Shown here in pieces: positions 51,819 through 59,317 of a stretch of 64,000 nt of DNA. The stretch's first letter is position 1. Each line of letters starts with the position of its first letter. A program made the translations under genes and the position numbers. Source of the DNA: Aureisphaera sp963669405 (lineage in GTDB: Bacteria; Bacteroidota; Bacteroidia; Flavobacteriales; Flavobacteriaceae). The stretch is taken from positions 248,001 through 312,000 of the forward strand of contig CAXXHF010000003.1 of assembly GCA_963669405.2 (NCBI GenBank). The letters run 5' to 3'. A model generated the notes under the pieces. The model had not been told where the DNA came from, did not search any database, and saw only the letters and a list, made by a program, of their open reading frames with translations.

Positions 51819-52700
51819 TTAAAAAACCAAGGGGTTTACATCGTATCTTTTAAGTACGGGTAAAAGATCCTCTAGGGAAATCCGTACTGAGTAACTTCCA
51901 GTGTAGGATGGACATACTACGCAATCATCAAAATAATATTCTACACAGTAATCGTCTAATACAAAATTGTCTTTGTATTCAAAGAAATCGTCTTCAGATA
52001 TGGTCCAACAATCATAATACATCTCACCGCTATTTATTTTGCTTGTTATTACGTCGTTCAGGATTTTTCGTAGTTCTTCTTCAGACCCTTCTACAAAGAA
52101 ATCATCGTAATTCATAAAAACAGAACGTGTAAGATCAAAGTTCATACAATCAAACGAATAGGTAGGATGCAATGTGCCAGAATAGAAGTTTTCTTTATAA
52201 AACAAAAAGCTCACCAATTGGTCATTAACATTATAGACCTTGTAATCTATAAAACGTTTTTCTCGAAATCTATTAGTTCGTATAGTATCACAGAAAAGCT
52301 CCTTGTCTTCTAGAATACCAGCTTCAGTCCCAGCAATATCTACATAATAATCGTTTATGTATTCATTGAAATTGGCATAGGAAGGTTTTAGACTTTCATT
52401 AAGTAATGGATATTGAAAATTGATGGTAAAAAGGTCTTCTTCCTTTACATAGGTTTTTGTAATGATCAATTCCTGCAGTTCATCCTTTTCGTCTTCCATT
52501 TCAATGAGAGACCGCTGCTTTAGCTCAATAGACTTTTCTTTTTGCAGGTCTAAGTCTTCTTGAAGGGTTTTGTTATTTTCCAATGTCTTTTCTTGCACTT
52601 CATTGGAAATCGTTTCATCAGGATAAGAAAGGGTTTTTTCGGGATCAGATTTACATCCCAAAAATATAGTTAGTAGTACTATTGAAAGTATCGTTTTCAT
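51819..52700 (-). CDS. Lipoprotein with DUF4163/DUF3298-type domain
   Basis: A 293-residue exported lipoprotein with signal peptide and lipobox (LLTIFLGC, Cys at 16). A charged helical linker follows (about 40-75), then an extracytoplasmic domain (about 80-290) resembling DUF4163 plus DUF3298 (FTINFQYPLLNESLKPSYANFNE start, YKVYNVNDQLVSFLFYKENF, TRSVFMNYDDFFVEGSEEEL). The same domain pair occurs in RsiV-type proteins and in many Bacteroidota lipoproteins. First gene of a five-gene operon with DUF998, trx, deoC and deoD (gaps 10, 2, -4, 1). A TGATGAAAGTCA box lies upstream. Confidence 0.8.
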   Translation of the reverse strand: MKTILSIVLLTIFLGCKSDPEKTLSYPDETISNEVQEKTLENNKTLQEDLDLQKEKSIELKQRSLIEMEDEKDELQELIITKTYVKEEDLFTINFQYPLLNESLKPSYANFNEYINDYYVDIAGTEAGILEDKELFCDTIRTNRFREKRFIDYKVYNVNDQLVSFLFYKENFYSGTLHPTYSFDCMNFDLTRSVFMNYDDFFVEGSEEELRKILNDVITSKINSGEMYYDCWTISEDDFFEYKDNFVLDDYCVEYYFDDCVVCPSYTGSYSVRISLEDLLPVLKRYDVNPLVF

Positions 52701-52717
52701 GAGTTATTGATTTTGAA

Positions 52718-52760
52718 TAAAAGTAGCTCTGAAATACGCTGTAAAAAATGACTTTCATCA
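52718..52760 (-). promoter_or_regulatory. CRP/FNR-type box plus -7 element for the lipoprotein-trx-deoCD operon
   Basis: On the minus strand TGATGAAAGTCA (52749-52760) has its centre 29.5 bp from the first base of TACTTTTA (52718-52725). The predicted transcript starts near 52713, 13 bases upstream of the lipoprotein ATG at 52700. It places the whole five-gene operon under the shared regulator. Confidence 0.6.
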
Positions 52761-52764
52761 GCTC

Positions 52765-52926
52765 CATAAAAAAAGGTGCGCCCACTAACAGAAGCGCACC
52801 TTTTGAAGTTTGAAAATTAACTCCAACCAATAATCATGTCCCTACTTATATGTTACATATATACAATTCGTAATGATAACAATAAAGATTCACAGTCTAT
52901 GTAATATATTCCGTAGGAAACTATTG
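52765..52926 (-). ncRNA. Predicted small RNA of about 160 nt, promoter and terminator defined
   Basis: The minus strand has a promoter (TGATAAATGTCA box at 52962-52973, TATTTTTG at 52931-52938) with predicted start near 52926. A strong terminator at 52771-52804 (GGTGCGC paired with GCGCACC, followed by T7) ends the transcript before the next gene. No normal gene lies between. The only start codon in a plausible place gives a six-codon peptide, MIIGWS, ending just before the terminator stem. The transcript could be a regulatory sRNA or a micropeptide mRNA; the sequence alone cannot decide. Confidence 0.5.
52771..52804 (-). terminator. Strong intrinsic terminator ending the predicted small RNA
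   Basis: An 11-bp stem AAAAGGTGCGC (52771-52781) and GCGCACCTTTT (52794-52804) has a 12-base loop and, on the minus strand, is followed by seven T. No plus-strand gene ends here, so it terminates minus-strand transcripts that come from the 52931-52973 promoter or from the TerB-like gene. Confidence 0.85.
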
Positions 52927-52930
52927 GGAA

Positions 52931-52973
52931 CAAAAATACACGGAGGAATATTCTCAAAATATGACATTTATCA
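52931..52973 (-). promoter_or_regulatory. CRP/FNR-type box plus -7 element with no annotated gene
   Basis: The box TGATAAATGTCA (52962-52973, minus strand) overlaps the stop codon of the TerB-like gene. Its centre lies 29.5 bp from the first base of TATTTTTG (52931-52938), a perfect TAnnTTTG. It would drive about 160 nt up to the terminator at 52771-52804. Confidence 0.55.
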
Positions 52974-53372
52974 TTTTTTGAATAGTAATGAAAGCCTTGA
53001 AAGGAAAATGAGCTCAGATTTGTTCTTTCCAGCAAAAGCATTGGCAATGGCATGTGCTGTTTTTAAAATAAGTTGTTTCCTTTCTGGCGTAAAAAGCGAT
53101 GGGTGTTCCTTGTAAAACTCTGAAAAGCTTTCAAAGCAGTCTTTTGCATTCATCTGTTCATAATCAAACCAATCAAAAACAATTTCTACCTGAAAGGCTG
53201 CATCACTTCCAAACGTATCTTTATAATCATCTAGAGAGAGCCATTCTTCCCTTATAAATTTCCGTAAGGCATCGTATTCAGATTTTCTAACTACTTTGTC
53301 TGCAGCAGCAACTGCATAGAAGAGTTGTCCAATTTCTTGGTAGAAGGAAACGTGAAGTTCTTGAATTTTCAT
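52971..53372 (-). CDS. TerB-like helical protein
   Basis: A protein of 133 residues from ATG 53372 (MKIQELHVSFYQEIGQLFYA); a longer ORF to 53564 runs antisense through the histidine kinase gene. An all-helical protein with AVAAADKVVRKSEYDALRKF, resembling TerB-type (DjlA-like) domains where an acidic ADG-like turn follows the first helix. The C-terminal half (FTPERKQLILKTAHAIANAF) is the second helical repeat. TerB domains occur in tellurite and stress response proteins. It is divergent from the histidine kinase gene. A TGATATATGTCA box upstream suggests control by the nearby regulator. Confidence 0.7.
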   Translation of the reverse strand: MKIQELHVSFYQEIGQLFYAVAAADKVVRKSEYDALRKFIREEWLSLDDYKDTFGSDAAFQVEIVFDWFDYEQMNAKDCFESFSEFYKEHPSLFTPERKQLILKTAHAIANAFAGKNKSELIFLSRLSLLFKK

Positions 53373-53391
53373 AACTAAAGAATTTATAGAA

Positions 53392-53434
53392 CTAAAGTAG
53401 TAGTTGTCTATTTTGAATACTATGACATATATCA
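53392..53434 (-). promoter_or_regulatory. CRP/FNR-type box plus weak -7 element for the TerB-like gene
   Basis: TGATATATGTCA (minus strand, 53423-53434) has its centre 29.5 bp from TACTTTAG (53392-53399), which matches TAnnTTTG imperfectly. The predicted start is about 15 bases before the TerB ATG at 53372. The same box lies in front of the divergent histidine kinase gene, but there the -7-like TATTTTTG is 31.5 bp away. Confidence 0.45.
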
Positions 53435-53471
53435 GTCCCAAAAATCCTGAGGGAATATGTATTTTTGGCGT

Positions 53472-54617
53472 ATGAGATTTTTTCAGGATAAATTTTCCGA
53501 AGTTTTCGAAACCATTTTCGATTCTGTTTCCGAAGGAATCATCGTTGTAAACCATGAACAACAAATTGTTACAACTAATGGGTCGGCCAACGAGATGTTT
53601 GGTTATGAAAACAATGAACTTTCGGGGCTTTCATTAGATGTCCTTATTCCAAAGGAATATCGAAAACACCACCACAGTCACGTTACAAAATTTGTAAAGC
53701 AAAGTGATAAACGAAAAATGGGGAAGGGGCGTGATTTATTCGGTGTTAGAAAAGATGGCACTAGTTTTCCGGTAGAAGCGGGGCTAAACCCTTTTGTTGT
53801 TGAAAGCAACAAGTATGTAATGGCCATTGTAACAGATATTACAGAACGGAAAAATTATACCCAGACGTTAGAGCATACGGTTAGAGAGCGTACCAGTCAA
53901 TTAACCGAAGCTTTAGCCAAAGAAAAAGACTTAAACGAACTTAAAACCAAATTTCTTTCCTTAGTATCACACGAATTTAAAACCCCTTTGAGCGGGATTC
54001 TTACATCAGCCACTTTAATAGGGAAGTATACCGAAACCGAGCATCAGGAAAAACGGGAAAAACACCTTAAAACCATACAGAATAAGGTTAGATACCTTAA
54101 CAATATCATCAATGATTTCTTGTCTATAGAACGCTTAGAAAGTGGTAAGGTAAACTACAAGTTCACGAAGTTTCCTTTAAGTAAATTAATAAATGAAGTA
54201 GTATATGATGCCAACGCCCATTTAAAGAATGGACAAAAGATTATATATCCAGACAATATAGATAGTATAATGTTGGAATTTGATGAGAAGATCTTAGGCT
54301 TGGTACTTACTAATTTGGTGAATAACGCTATCAAATATTCACCAGAAGAAACCGCAATCAAAATCAACGTAACCCAGGAAAAAGAAGAGTTGATTATTTC
54401 TATCATAGATCAAGGTATAGGAATACCCAAAAAAGAGCAGAAGTTTATTTTCAACCGTTATTTCCGTGCTGCCAATGTGTTAACAGATCAAGGCACTGGT
54501 ATTGGATTGAATATTGTAAAAAGTCATTTGCAAAATCTAGGAGGTAATATTACCTTTAGCAGTGAAGAAGGTAAAGGTAGTGCCTTCGTTATTACGATTC
54601 CAAACCCCAACCACTAA
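53472..54617 (+). CDS. FixL-like PAS-sensor histidine kinase
   Basis: A soluble kinase of about 381 residues from ATG 53472 (MRFFQDKFSEVFETIFDSVS); ATG 53457 adds five residues. A single PAS domain (about 15-130) aligns with the haem PAS of rhizobial FixL. The segment PKEYRKHHHSHVTKFVKQSD has a His at the position of the FixL proximal haem ligand, and 20 residues further GKGRDLFGVRKDGTSFPVE has an Arg at the place of the distal oxygen-contacting Arg. A coiled-coil linker (VRERTSQLTEALAKEKDL), HisKA (SLVSHEFKTPLSGIL) and HATPase_c (NNAIKYSPEE, DQGIGIPKKE, GTGIGLNIVK) follow. No membrane segment. Its partner is the receiver-CRP regulator 12 bases downstream. Confidence 0.9.
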   Translation: MRFFQDKFSEVFETIFDSVSEGIIVVNHEQQIVTTNGSANEMFGYENNELSGLSLDVLIPKEYRKHHHSHVTKFVKQSDKRKMGKGRDLFGVRKDGTSFPVEAGLNPFVVESNKYVMAIVTDITERKNYTQTLEHTVRERTSQLTEALAKEKDLNELKTKFLSLVSHEFKTPLSGILTSATLIGKYTETEHQEKREKHLKTIQNKVRYLNNIINDFLSIERLESGKVNYKFTKFPLSKLINEVVYDANAHLKNGQKIIYPDNIDSIMLEFDEKILGLVLTNLVNNAIKYSPEETAIKINVTQEKEELIISIIDQGIGIPKKEQKFIFNRYFRAANVLTDQGTGIGLNIVKSHLQNLGGNITFSSEEGKGSAFVITIPNPNH

Positions 54618-54629
54618 TAGTAAATCTAG

Positions 54630-55688
54630 ATGAAAAAGGTACTTATCATAGAAGATGACATGGCTTTGCGTGAAAATACAGCTGAGCTTCTGGAAATTTC
54701 TGGGTATTCTGTAATTATGGCACCCAATGGACGACTTGGAATAGAAAAAGCCCAAAATGAGGGTCCAGATATCATTATCTGTGATATCATGATGCCAGAG
54801 GCAGATGGTTATCAAGTATTGGAAAAACTGTCTAAGAACCCAGACACCATGCATATTCCATTTGTTTTCTTATCGGCAAAAACCGAGCATAAGGAAGTAA
54901 GAAAAGGAATGGATCTTGGAGCCGATGACTATATCACCAAACCTTTTGAAGAAGAAGAACTTCTAAGTGCTATTGAAAGTCGTTTGGCAAAAGCAGCGAT
55001 TTTGGCCAAACTCATCACAACTAAGAATACTCCCAAAGAAGAAATTCATGATAATGAAATACTTCGAAACCTGAACGAATTGAAAAACTTCTTCGATGAC
55101 AACGGGGCCATTACCAACTATAAGAAAGGAGAAAGTATTTATGAAGAAGGAGGGCACTCCAATTATGTATACCTAATATTAAAAGGAGTCGTAAAGAGCC
55201 ACAGGATGGATGAAAGCGGTAAAGAGCTCATTACTGCCTTATACGAAGCAGATGATTTTCTGGGCTTCACGTCTTTCGTAGACAACATTCCATATCATGA
55301 GTCTGCCACAGCCATAGAAGATGTAGAATTATCTGGGATGTCTAAAACAGAAATCAAGGAGATATTGGAAAAAAGTAATTTGGTATCGTTAGAACTTATT
55401 AACCTTCTTACAAATAATTTATCCGAAGCAAAACAGCAGCTTCTACAAATGGCATACAGTTCAGTTCGTAAAAAAACGGCACAAACTATCTTGCAATTTG
55501 CAGAAATACTTCATAAAAAGCCAGAAGAAAATATTAAAATATCCAGACATGACTTAGCCAGTGTTGCAGGTATTGCTACCGAAAGCCTTATTCGCACCTT
55601 ATCTGGTTTTAAGAAAGAAGGACTCATAGAAATTGAAGGACGCAATATTAGGATATTGAAACTAAAAGAACTTCACCATATCAGTTAA
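54630..55688 (+). CDS. Receiver-CRP/FNR hybrid response regulator
   Basis: A 352-residue regulator. The receiver domain (about 1-122) has the acidic pair EDD, phosphoacceptor IIICDIMMPEADG and Lys in ITKPFEEEE. A cNMP-binding-like domain (about 155-270) begins GAITNYKKGESIYEEGG. The CRP-type winged helix (about 275-345) contains ISRHDLASVAGIATESLIRT, whose E-x-x-x-R pattern matches the TGA-contacting Glu and Arg of CRP/FNR. It has no FNR cysteine cluster, so sensing comes from the kinase. It is the natural candidate to bind the TGAY-N4-RTCA palindromes found nearby. Same operon as the FixL-like kinase. Confidence 0.92.
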   Translation: MKKVLIIEDDMALRENTAELLEISGYSVIMAPNGRLGIEKAQNEGPDIIICDIMMPEADGYQVLEKLSKNPDTMHIPFVFLSAKTEHKEVRKGMDLGADDYITKPFEEEELLSAIESRLAKAAILAKLITTKNTPKEEIHDNEILRNLNELKNFFDDNGAITNYKKGESIYEEGGHSNYVYLILKGVVKSHRMDESGKELITALYEADDFLGFTSFVDNIPYHESATAIEDVELSGMSKTEIKEILEKSNLVSLELINLLTNNLSEAKQQLLQMAYSSVRKKTAQTILQFAEILHKKPEENIKISRHDLASVAGIATESLIRTLSGFKKEGLIEIEGRNIRILKLKELHHIS

Positions 55689-55690
55689 AC

Positions 55691-55733
55691 TGACATTTAT
55701 CATATTTTAGAGGCACTCATAAAAATACATTTG
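55691..55733 (+). promoter_or_regulatory. CRP/FNR-type box plus -7 element for the first USP of the cluster
   Basis: TGACATTTATCA (55691-55702) has its centre 29.5 bp from the first base of TACATTTG (55726-55733), a perfect TAnnTTTG. Predicted start near 55738, start codon at 55752. Confidence 0.65.
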
Positions 55734-55751
55734 TTTCTATAAGTAGTAGAA

Positions 55752-56579
55752 ATGATTAATGTATTAGTTCCCACAGACTTTTCTGAAAACGCATGGAATG
55801 CCATTAGGTATGGTATTCAGTTTTTTGGAGAAGAGCCTGCAAATTTTTATTTGTTACATATCGATTTATTTGTCAATAGAAATGATGATGCTGTAGCCAA
55901 TGGAATCTTTTTTGCCACAGACACCACAAGCAGTGTTGATGAATTGAACAATACTTTGGCTAGGATTCAGGACACTTTTCCTAACACACGACATAGTTTC
56001 CAAACCATTCTTAAACATTCCTTCTTTATTGAGGGAATTAGACAGGAAGTAGCAGATAAAAGGATTGATTTTATTGTCATGGGAACTAAAGGAGCTTCAG
56101 GCTTAAAAGAGGTTACCGTAGGAAGTCGAACCGGTGAGGTAATTGCCCGAGTAAAGTGCCCAATTTTGATCATTCCAGAACATGCTCGTTATACAGCGCC
56201 TAATGCCATAGCTTTCCCCACAGACTTTAATAGTTACTATCGAAGTAAAATACTACTAACCCTTGCAGAGGTTATTGGACAACACCATCCTAAGCTGCAT
56301 ATTCTACATCTTACCGATAAAGAAAGTTCTTTGAGTGACACACAAACAGAACACATGAATTTTTTAAAGGATTTTATGGAAGATTACCAACATCAGTTTC
56401 ATTTTCTACCTAATGTCCCTATAGAAGATGCCTTGGCAGATTTTGTCTTTGCCAATGATATCAAACTTATTGCGATGGTAGCAAAGAATATTAATTTTTT
56501 CCAGCGACTCCTTTTTAGATCATCCGTAGAAAAGATTAGCTATCATACAAAAATCCCATTTCTGGTTCTCCACGAGTAA
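55752..56579 (+). CDS. Universal stress protein
   Basis: A 275-residue two-domain USP. The N-terminal domain starts INVLVPTDFSENAWNAIRYG and holds the nucleotide loop VMGTKGASGLKEVTVGSRTGEV. The C-terminal domain (about 150-275) is more degenerate and lacks a clear G-x2-G-x9-G loop. It stands between the receiver-CRP regulator and the second USP with its own box. USPs of this tandem type buffer energy and oxygen stress in anaerobiosis. Confidence 0.92.
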   Translation: MINVLVPTDFSENAWNAIRYGIQFFGEEPANFYLLHIDLFVNRNDDAVANGIFFATDTTSSVDELNNTLARIQDTFPNTRHSFQTILKHSFFIEGIRQEVADKRIDFIVMGTKGASGLKEVTVGSRTGEVIARVKCPILIIPEHARYTAPNAIAFPTDFNSYYRSKILLTLAEVIGQHHPKLHILHLTDKESSLSDTQTEHMNFLKDFMEDYQHQFHFLPNVPIEDALADFVFANDIKLIAMVAKNINFFQRLLFRSSVEKISYHTKIPFLVLHE

Positions 56580-56604
56580 GTGTTTGCTTGGCAGTGATCT
56601 AAGC

Positions 56605-56647
56605 TGATTAAAATCATTTTTTAAATCTTGTATCCTTCATAATTTTA
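56605..56647 (+). promoter_or_regulatory. CRP/FNR-type box plus -7 element for the three-USP operon
   Basis: TGATTAAAATCA (56605-56616), centre 29.5 bp from the first base of TAATTTTA (56640-56647). The last base differs from TAnnTTTG. Predicted start near 56652, start codon 56673. Confidence 0.6.
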
Positions 56648-56672
56648 GATATGAGCATTTTAAATCTGAATT

Positions 56673-57518
56673 ATGATACGGGTTTTGATTCCAACAGATT
56701 TCTCTGAAAATGCGTTCCATGCCATTCGATACGGAATGGAATTGCTTAAATATCAAAAATGTGAATTTTTGATTGTGAATTGTTATGCAGATGATGTCTA
56801 TGCCAATACCATGGAGATGTCCCGTCATTTCTTCGAATTATTTAAGGATAAAACAAAAGAAGCAATCAATAGATCACTTCAAAAAGTAGTTCAGGAAATG
56901 TTGGAAATATCTCCTAATCCTAGACATAACTATGATTACCTGGCTGCTTTTGAGTCATTGGTAGATACCTGTAATGATATGGCCAATGCTCAAGATTTAG
57001 ACCTTATCATTATGGGAACCAAGGGGAAAACCGACGACCGGGATATAGTCTTTGGGAGCCAGACATTACAAGTAGTTAAATACGTAAAATGTCCAGTTTT
57101 GGCTGTCCCCAGTGAATATCGTAATGAAATACCAGAAAATATCTTGTTCCCTACAAATTATATGATTCCGTACAAAAGACGAGAATTAAAACTCCTAAGT
57201 ACGATAGCAGGAAACTTTTCGGCTAAGATTCAGTTTCTGTATCTATCTAAAACTAAAAAGTTATCACACAGGCAAGAAGACAATAAACGCTTTCTGGATA
57301 CGAGTCTAGATGAAAACAACACCTATCATGTTCATTTGGTGGGAGATAATCTTACCGAAGGGATTAATCATTGTATTGAAAATGATAAGATCAATATGCT
57401 TGTCATGGTCAATTCCCGACACTCTTATATGGAGAGTCTTTTATACGAGTCTACGATAGAAAAGTTGGGATTGCAGGTTAAAATTCCATTTCTAATAATG
57501 CAGAATCTACTGCGCTAA
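56673..57518 (+). CDS. Universal stress protein
   Basis: A 281-residue two-domain USP, starting IRVLIPTDFSENAFHAIRYG. The first domain has IIMGTKGKTDDRDIVFGSQT, where the usual first Gly-rich loop is altered (KTDDRD), so ATP binding may be weak. The second domain lacks a recognisable loop. First gene of a probable operon of three USPs (gaps 18 and 4 bases), with a TGATTAAAATCA box 57 bases upstream. Confidence 0.9.
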   Translation: MIRVLIPTDFSENAFHAIRYGMELLKYQKCEFLIVNCYADDVYANTMEMSRHFFELFKDKTKEAINRSLQKVVQEMLEISPNPRHNYDYLAAFESLVDTCNDMANAQDLDLIIMGTKGKTDDRDIVFGSQTLQVVKYVKCPVLAVPSEYRNEIPENILFPTNYMIPYKRRELKLLSTIAGNFSAKIQFLYLSKTKKLSHRQEDNKRFLDTSLDENNTYHVHLVGDNLTEGINHCIENDKINMLVMVNSRHSYMESLLYESTIEKLGLQVKIPFLIMQNLLR

Positions 57519-57536
57519 CTTTTAAAAAATGTACCT

Positions 57537-58400
57537 ATGAAACGAATAATATTACCTACCGATTTTTCAGAGAATGCCTTTAATGCCATTCGATATGCTG
57601 TCCAGTTGTTTAGTGACCAACACTGTACATTTTATTTGTTGAATACATATACACCAGCCTCTTATTATGTAGGTATAAACATGGTAAACAGCTATTCGGC
57701 ATTACAATTAGAACAAATGGCTTCTACTCATTCCAGACAAGGATTAGATGAGGTTGAAGAGCGTATAAAAAAGGAGTTTGTAGACGCTAAACACATTTTT
57801 GTAAAGCTATCTGCTTTTAATATGCTTATAAGTGAAATAAATGACCTCGTGGAAAGCCATAATATAGATTTGGTTGTGATGGGTACCAATGGAGCTACTG
57901 GGGCCAAGGAAGTCTTTTTGGGCTCTCAAACCATGCACACCATTAAAAGAGTAGAATGCCCCGTTATTGTGGTACCATCTAGCTTTCATTATGAGGTGCC
58001 TAAGGAAATACTATTTGCAACCGATTTTAAATTTGACCAAAACAATAGATTTTTTCTATTACTCAAGGAAATATCTGAAAAGCAAATTGCTAGAACCAAT
58101 ATATTGAATGCCTACTACGGTATTCCGTTGAATCCTGAACAAAGCAAAAACAAGGAATTTTTGGATACATATTTTAAAAACTCAGCTCATATTTTCCATA
58201 CGGCCGAAGGGGTAGATGTGGTTGAAGCTGTTGAAGAGTTTCAAATAAAACACAAAATCAATTTCTTGGTCATGATTCATAACAAACATAGTTTTTTTGA
58301 AAACCTTCTTTTTAAACCCGTGATCAATCAGATTGTATATCACACCAAGGTTCCATTTATGGTAATCCCTTCTGAAGAAAGAATCCATTCCAAATCATAA
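57537..58400 (+). CDS. Universal stress protein
   Basis: A 287-residue two-domain USP, KRIILPTDFSENAFNAIRYA at the start and VVMGTNGATGAKEVFLGSQT as the nucleotide loop of domain one; the second domain (FLVMIHNKHSFFENLLFKPV) lacks the glycines. Second gene of the three-USP operon; no box of its own was found in the 18-base gap. It probably arose by tandem duplication with its neighbours and has diverged clearly at the residue level. Confidence 0.9.
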   Translation: MKRIILPTDFSENAFNAIRYAVQLFSDQHCTFYLLNTYTPASYYVGINMVNSYSALQLEQMASTHSRQGLDEVEERIKKEFVDAKHIFVKLSAFNMLISEINDLVESHNIDLVVMGTNGATGAKEVFLGSQTMHTIKRVECPVIVVPSSFHYEVPKEILFATDFKFDQNNRFFLLLKEISEKQIARTNILNAYYGIPLNPEQSKNKEFLDTYFKNSAHIFHTAEGVDVVEAVEEFQIKHKINFLVMIHNKHSFFENLLFKPVINQIVYHTKVPFMVIPSEERIHSKS

Positions 58401-58404
58401 AGTC

Positions 58405-59253
58405 ATGAAAAATATATTAATACCTACCGATTTTTCTAACAATGCCTACAATGCCTTGTTGTATACAACTCAGCTATTTGGTAATGAACCCTGTAAGTTT
58501 TACTTATTACATTCATTTGAAAGTGAGGTCTCTAGACTTACGAGCCGGATAGATATTGGACGTTCTGAAGAGGTTATGGAAGAACTATTCTCTGAAACGG
58601 AAGTGGGACTGTTGGAGTTGAAACATTCTATTACCATGGATTGTGAAGGCAGCGGACATATTTTTGAGACCATAGCATCTTCTAGGATGTTAACCACCGA
58701 AGTGAATTACCTTATCATGGGAATGAATATAGACTATGTGGTTATGGGAACCAAAGGGCAAACAGGAGCACGAGAAGTGCTTTTGGGCAGTACGGCCATT
58801 CAGGTCATTAAAAAAATAAAGGGAGCTCCTCTTTTGGTAGTACCAGAGTATATAGATTATCACCCAGTGAAAAGAATTGCCTTTGCTGCTGGATTGGAAT
58901 TTCCGTATACCGATTTCGAGGTACAATCACTTACTAGCTTGGCAAAAACTAATAATGCGTCCATTCAAATTCTCCATATAAGAGATAGTGAACAAATGGA
59001 ATTGGATAGAAAAGAGCATATGTTTCAGCTTATTGAAAAATTAAAACCCATCCACAGTGAGGTTTGCTGGTTAGAAAAAGGAGTCAATAAAACCGAGGTT
59101 ATCTCAGATTATGTATATAGCAACCATATAGATATTTTAGCCATCGTATACTATAAATATGGTTTTCTAAAGAGCCTTTTTAGAGAATCTATAGTAAAAA
59201 AAGTCGCCCTACATCCTGGAATTCCTTTTTTAATGATTCCCTCTTCCAATTGA
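58405..59253 (+). CDS. Universal stress protein
   Basis: A 282-residue two-domain USP with KNILIPTDFSNNAYNALLYT at the start and VVMGTKGQTGAREVLLGSTA as nucleotide loop; the second domain (LAIVYYKYGFLKSLFRESIV) is degenerate. It starts four bases after the preceding gene, so it is the third member of the operon. The following 64 bases contain the next regulatory box. Confidence 0.9.
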   Translation: MKNILIPTDFSNNAYNALLYTTQLFGNEPCKFYLLHSFESEVSRLTSRIDIGRSEEVMEELFSETEVGLLELKHSITMDCEGSGHIFETIASSRMLTTEVNYLIMGMNIDYVVMGTKGQTGAREVLLGSTAIQVIKKIKGAPLLVVPEYIDYHPVKRIAFAAGLEFPYTDFEVQSLTSLAKTNNASIQILHIRDSEQMELDRKEHMFQLIEKLKPIHSEVCWLEKGVNKTEVISDYVYSNHIDILAIVYYKYGFLKSLFRESIVKKVALHPGIPFLMIPSSN

Positions 59254-59293
59254 CCAATATCATAGTTTTTGATATTAGAACTGGATAAATTTA
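59251..59293 (+). promoter_or_regulatory. CRP/FNR-type box plus -7 element for the USP/ATP-cone nuclease operon
   Basis: TGACCAATATCA (59251-59262), centre 29.5 bp from the first base of TAAATTTA (59286-59293). It overlaps the stop codon of the previous USP. The last base of the -7 element differs from TAnnTTTG. Predicted start near 59298, start codon 59318. Confidence 0.6.
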
Positions 59294-59317
59294 TAATTAG
59301 AAAAACAAAGATAGATT

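Noticed and set aside
53423..53467. CRP/FNR-type box acting on the FixL-like kinase operon itself (autoregulation)
   Set aside because: In the plus direction the -7-like TATTTTTG is 31.5 bp from the box centre, not 29.5, and would place the start at the kinase ATG. The minus direction toward the TerB-like gene fits the fixed spacing better.
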